A stretch of 17,125 nucleotides of DNA from an uncultured Mollicutes bacterium. GTDB lineage: Bacteria > Bacillota_I > Bacilli_A > Acholeplasmatales > Anaeroplasmataceae. The notes beneath the pieces are model-generated. The model was not told the origin of the DNA. It did no database searches and worked only from the letters and a program-made list of their open reading frames with translations. How positions within the stretch are numbered: position 1 is the first letter of the stretch; each line of letters begins with the position of its first letter. A program made the position numbers and the translations under genes. The stretch covers positions 1 to 17,125 of the forward strand of contig UQGR01000036.1 of NCBI GenBank assembly GCA_900540705.1. The letters run 5' to 3'. Of this stretch, positions 14,606 to 17,125 are shown in pieces.

Positions 14606-15307
14606 TCACCACTCAATCTCTTCAATCGGCATTGGCTGCTCATTGTAATATTCCTCTACAACCTTTCCATTTTTCACTCGTATTACATGGTCAGCCATCT
14701 TCGTTAGAGCCGCATTATGGGTAATTACAATCACTGTTTTAGATTGAGTTCTACAGGTGTCATGTAAAAGCTTTAAAATACTTTTTCCCGTTAAATAATC
14801 TAAAGCTCCTGTAGGTTCATCACATAATAAAATCTTTGGATTCTTCGCAATCGCTCGAGCGATACTTACTCTTTGTTGTTCACCACCAGAAAGCTGAGCT
14901 GGAAAATTATTCATCCGTTCCTGTAAGCCGACGGATTCCAATATAGTCTTTGGGTCTAAGGGATTTTTACAGATTTCAACGGCAATTTCCAAATTCTCTA
15001 GTGCCGTTAAATTCGGCATTAAATTATAGAATTGAAATACAAAGCCTACATCATATCTACGGTAGTTGGTCAGCTCTTTGTCGTTCATTTTACTAATTTC
15101 CTGGCCATCGACTAGAATGGTTCCCTCATCACAGCTTTCCATTCCACCCAAAAGGTTTAAAACTGTAGTTTTTCCAGCTCCAGAGGGGCCAACAATCACA
15201 CAAAATTCCTTGTCCTTAATTTCAAAGCTAATTTGATCATTGGCTATAATTTCCTGACTTCCTGCAACATATTTTTTTGTAACATTTTGAAAAGATACGA
15301 ACTCCAT
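14606..15307 (-). CDS. ABC transporter ATP-binding protein, MacB/LolD type
   Basis: A 233-residue ATPase that powers the adjacent FtsX-type permease at the inner face of the membrane. It has Walker A GPSGAGKTT (40-48), Q-loop FVFQFYNLMP (89-98), signature LSGGEQQR (139-146), Walker B ILLCDEPTGALD (159-170) and switch His197. LSGGEQQR and DEPTGALD are typical of the MacB/LolD/BceA branch (mechanotransmission exporters). The ATG has AGGAGG seven bases upstream. There is no two-component system next to it, unlike typical Bce modules. The C-terminal tail (PMPIEEIEW) is short and variable in the family. Confidence 0.93.
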   Translation of the reverse strand: MEFVSFQNVTKKYVAGSQEIIANDQISFEIKDKEFCVIVGPSGAGKTTVLNLLGGMESCDEGTILVDGQEISKMNDKELTNYRRYDVGFVFQFYNLMPNLTALENLEIAVEICKNPLDPKTILESVGLQERMNNFPAQLSGGEQQRVSIARAIAKNPKILLCDEPTGALDYLTGKSILKLLHDTCRTQSKTVIVITHNAALTKMADHVIRVKNGKVVEEYYNEQPMPIEEIEW

Positions 15308-15363
15308 AATTCTGCCTCCTAAATCTATTTAAATTTTTGCAATCTACAACTTAAAAAGATAAA

Positions 15364-15383
15364 AAGGCTATTTTATAAGCCTT
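15364..15383 (-). terminator. Terminator between the antiporter and the ABC exporter genes
   Basis: Perfect arms AAGGCT/AGCCTT close an 8-base loop, followed on the minus strand by TTTTTATCTTTTT. It is about 150 bases past the antiporter stop and separates it from the ABC operon. The rest of 15384-15535 is AT-rich, with nothing I recognise. Confidence 0.65.
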
Positions 15384-15535
15384 ATCTCTACCCAGAATTA
15401 TTTTACCATATTTTACTAGGAATAAAAAGAATTAATATGCTTTTTTAAAGATAAAATCTATAAATTATTCATTTCTTATTTTTCTTCTACATTCCTTAAT
15501 TTGTTTTTGATTAAGAAGCAAATATTCCCATCCTT

Positions 15536-16915
15536 CTAAGTAATGATTTTTTCTGACAAATTAACAGGGTCTGTGGCACTTTGTTCCAAAGCTTTCCTAC
15601 TTTCCTCAGAGCTTTCAACAGAGCCTGACAAAACCTCCTGCTGGGATTCTACTAACTCCTTTAACCGCTCACTCTGTTCCTCATGGATGACCTCAGTTGT
15701 ACATCTTTTCTTCTTTTCCCATTCGATGGAGTGGGATAAAAATAGGGAAGCCTTTGCGCAAGAAGGACCAACAAATTCATATAAAACAGAGGAGGACAGG
15801 ATAATGGTGGAGAGTAGATTTCCAAGCTCTGCTGGTAAAAGTCTTTGGCCTAAAACGGATAACCCAATGGCCACTCCAGCCTGAGGTATTAAAGCTAAGC
15901 CTAGATTATAACGAATATCCTTATGCTCCTTTGTAATTAAACATCCCAAATAAGAACCAAGATATTTTCCTATAATTCGAATGAAAAAATAGCTAACGCC
16001 AATTACACCTACACTTACCAAAGTATTTAGATTTAATTTCATTCCAGACAGGACAAAGAATAACAGCATAATAGGAGGAGTAAAGTTGTCAATTTGGTGG
16101 AATAGATAGGTATCATCTGTGATGTTCACATAAACCGTACTAAAAATCATACAGCATAATAGCGGAGATACCTCTATGGCGGAGCAAATTCCACATAGGG
16201 ATAACAAAGCCATAATAACTAGAATTAATCGATTTTCTTTACTTCTTTTAGGATTTAAAATCAGTCTTAATAGGATGGCAAGAATTATGCCAATTCCTAT
16301 AGCTAATATGTTAAATCCAATTGGCTTAAGAACATCTAATATTTGAAAAGAGCCATCATTAGCCGAAGCTATGGAGGTTGCAATACTAAAGGCTAATAGG
16401 CAGACAATATCATCTAAGGCTACCACCTGTAAGAGGACATCCACAAATTCTCCCTTTGCCTTATACTGCTTAATGGTCATCATAGTAGAGGCTGGAGCTG
16501 TTGCCGAAGCAATTGCCCCCAAAAGCAAAGAGAAATTCCAGCTCATCTTAAAAATAAAGTGCATTGAAAGTGTAATTAACAGCATAGCCATCAAAGCTTC
16601 AAACAAGGTTATGATGATAACCTTACTACCTGCCTTTTTTAAAACCTCCTTTTTAAAAAATTTACCAACTCCAAAGGCAATAAAGCTTAAGGCGATATCG
16701 CTCACAAAATCCATATGTAGAATGATATCTTCAGATACAAGCTTTAGACAATAAGGCCCAATCAAAATTCCCCCTATAATATATCCACTCACATTGGGAA
16801 GCTTTAAAAGCTTAGTAATACGCGTCATTAAAAATCCTGCAAGTAGCATAATGCTTAAAGATATCAATATTTTTGTTGTGTCGGTCAAATTATTATAAAA
16901 CTCTAAATCAACCAT
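15536..16915 (-). CDS. CPA2-family cation/proton antiporter (Kef/NapA type)
   Basis: An integral membrane protein of about 12-13 helices (Na_H_Exchanger fold, residues about 10-390), followed by a hydrophilic Glu/Ser-rich tail of 65-70 residues. The family hallmark pair of acidic residues is LDDI (Asp168-Asp169), and TAPAS (139-143) lies in the unwound helix that crosses near it. The DD form suggests electrogenic Na+(K+)/H+ exchange, as in NapA/NhaA, but the ion is not certain. There is no RCK/TrkA-N domain, so it is not regulated like full KefB/C. I chose ATG 16915 over a GTG four codons upstream, because that GTG lies within the AGGAGTG that serves as the ribosome-binding site. It stands alone between a terminator and the RsmE fragment on the other strand. 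Confidence 0.88.
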   Translation of the reverse strand: MVDLEFYNNLTDTTKILISLSIMLLAGFLMTRITKLLKLPNVSGYIIGGILIGPYCLKLVSEDIILHMDFVSDIALSFIAFGVGKFFKKEVLKKAGSKVIIITLFEALMAMLLITLSMHFIFKMSWNFSLLLGAIASATAPASTMMTIKQYKAKGEFVDVLLQVVALDDIVCLLAFSIATSIASANDGSFQILDVLKPIGFNILAIGIGIILAILLRLILNPKRSKENRLILVIMALLSLCGICSAIEVSPLLCCMIFSTVYVNITDDTYLFHQIDNFTPPIMLLFFVLSGMKLNLNTLVSVGVIGVSYFFIRIIGKYLGSYLGCLITKEHKDIRYNLGLALIPQAGVAIGLSVLGQRLLPAELGNLLSTIILSSSVLYEFVGPSCAKASLFLSHSIEWEKKKRCTTEVIHEEQSERLKELVESQQEVLSGSVESSEESRKALEQSATDPVNLSEKIIT

Positions 16916-16975
16916 CTTAAGATTCACTCCTATAAAACAAACTATAAATCTACAAAATGTAAACTCTAGTATTGA

Positions 16976-17125
16976 TTTTATGCAAAAAAAGAATTAAAAT
17001 CAATAAAAGAAATGTTAAAAGCAAAATCAGAAATCAAGATAGCTGTTGTAATTGGCCCAGAAGGCGGATTAGAAGAAAAAGATGTAGAAGAATTGCAACA
17101 AAATGGAGCTAAAATAGTAACACTA
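16976..17125 (+). pseudogene. rsmE: C-terminal fragment of 16S rRNA m3U1498 methyltransferase RsmE
   Basis: The plus-strand frame from 16976 to the window edge reads AKKELKSIKEMLK, then VVIGPEGGLEEKDVEEL, then NGAKIVTL. IGPEGG is the S-adenosylmethionine-binding trefoil-knot motif of RsmE (SPOUT class), and GAKIVTL leads into the expected GKRILR beyond the edge. A TGA at 16973-16975 stops this frame, and the first ATG (17012) has no ribosome-binding site. RsmE is about 245 residues with this motif near 195, so about 180 N-terminal residues (PUA-like domain and half the methyltransferase) are missing; the antiporter occupies that place on the other strand. Either a truncated remnant, a rearrangement breakpoint, or an assembly join. 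Confidence 0.75.

Noticed and set aside
15470..15540. Open frame after the antiporter stop (GWEYLLLNQKQ... ending KIRNE)
   Set aside because: It looks protein-like, but there is no start codon or ribosome-binding site and it opens only after a stop inside the antiporter tail. Too short to support.

Overview
The window is AT-rich, and its ribosome-binding sites are strong AGGAG/AGGAGG types. Its gene content (PcrA-type helicase, YkpA/YbiT-like ABC-F protein, split tsaE/tsaB/rimI genes, an FtsX-family ABC exporter) fits a low-GC Firmicute, most likely a clostridial lineage. A bacterial glutaminyl-tRNA synthetase (GlnRS), which many Firmicutes lack, is consistent with an anaerobic clostridial group. 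This placement is inference from gene content only. Nearly every protein gene is on the minus strand, so the text below follows transcription from right to left.

Right edge (15.5-17.1 kb): a CPA2-type cation/proton antiporter. On the opposite strand is a C-terminal fragment of the rRNA methyltransferase RsmE, cut off by an upstream stop and running off the window. 12.06-15.3 kb: a two-gene ABC exporter (MacB/LolD-type ATPase plus an 846-residue FtsX-type permease), followed by an AT-rich perfect inverted repeat and a GC-containing terminator.

9.6-11.8 kb: a metal-handling operon of two G3E/CobW GTPases. The first carries nine tandem copies of a 12-residue His/Glu/Cys block that is identical in every copy at protein level although the DNA varies at eight wobble positions. 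The second lacks the CxCC metal site and has a YcgQ-like C-terminal domain. 6.9-9.5 kb: a tightly overlapping tRNA/ribosome maintenance operon tsaE-tsaB-rimI(fused to a second GNAT)-ybaK, ended by a strong terminator. 5.1-6.8 kb: glnS with its own promoter. 3.0-5.1 kb: an ABC-F ATPase whose two composite nucleotide sites look strongly asymmetric, then a small Imm5-like protein.

2.5-2.86 kb: the most interesting piece, a compact convergent locus that looks like a type I toxin-antitoxin system. A 26-residue membrane peptide is preceded by a 12-codon leader ORF whose stop overlaps the peptide's Shine-Dalgarno. Facing it is a short RNA with a near-consensus promoter; both meet at a shared terminator hairpin and share a 9-bp direct repeat that makes the two RNAs complementary. 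The layout resembles the Fst/par type, but the peptide is not one I recognise. The left edge holds pcrA and its terminator; bases 1-118 contain no recognisable gene.
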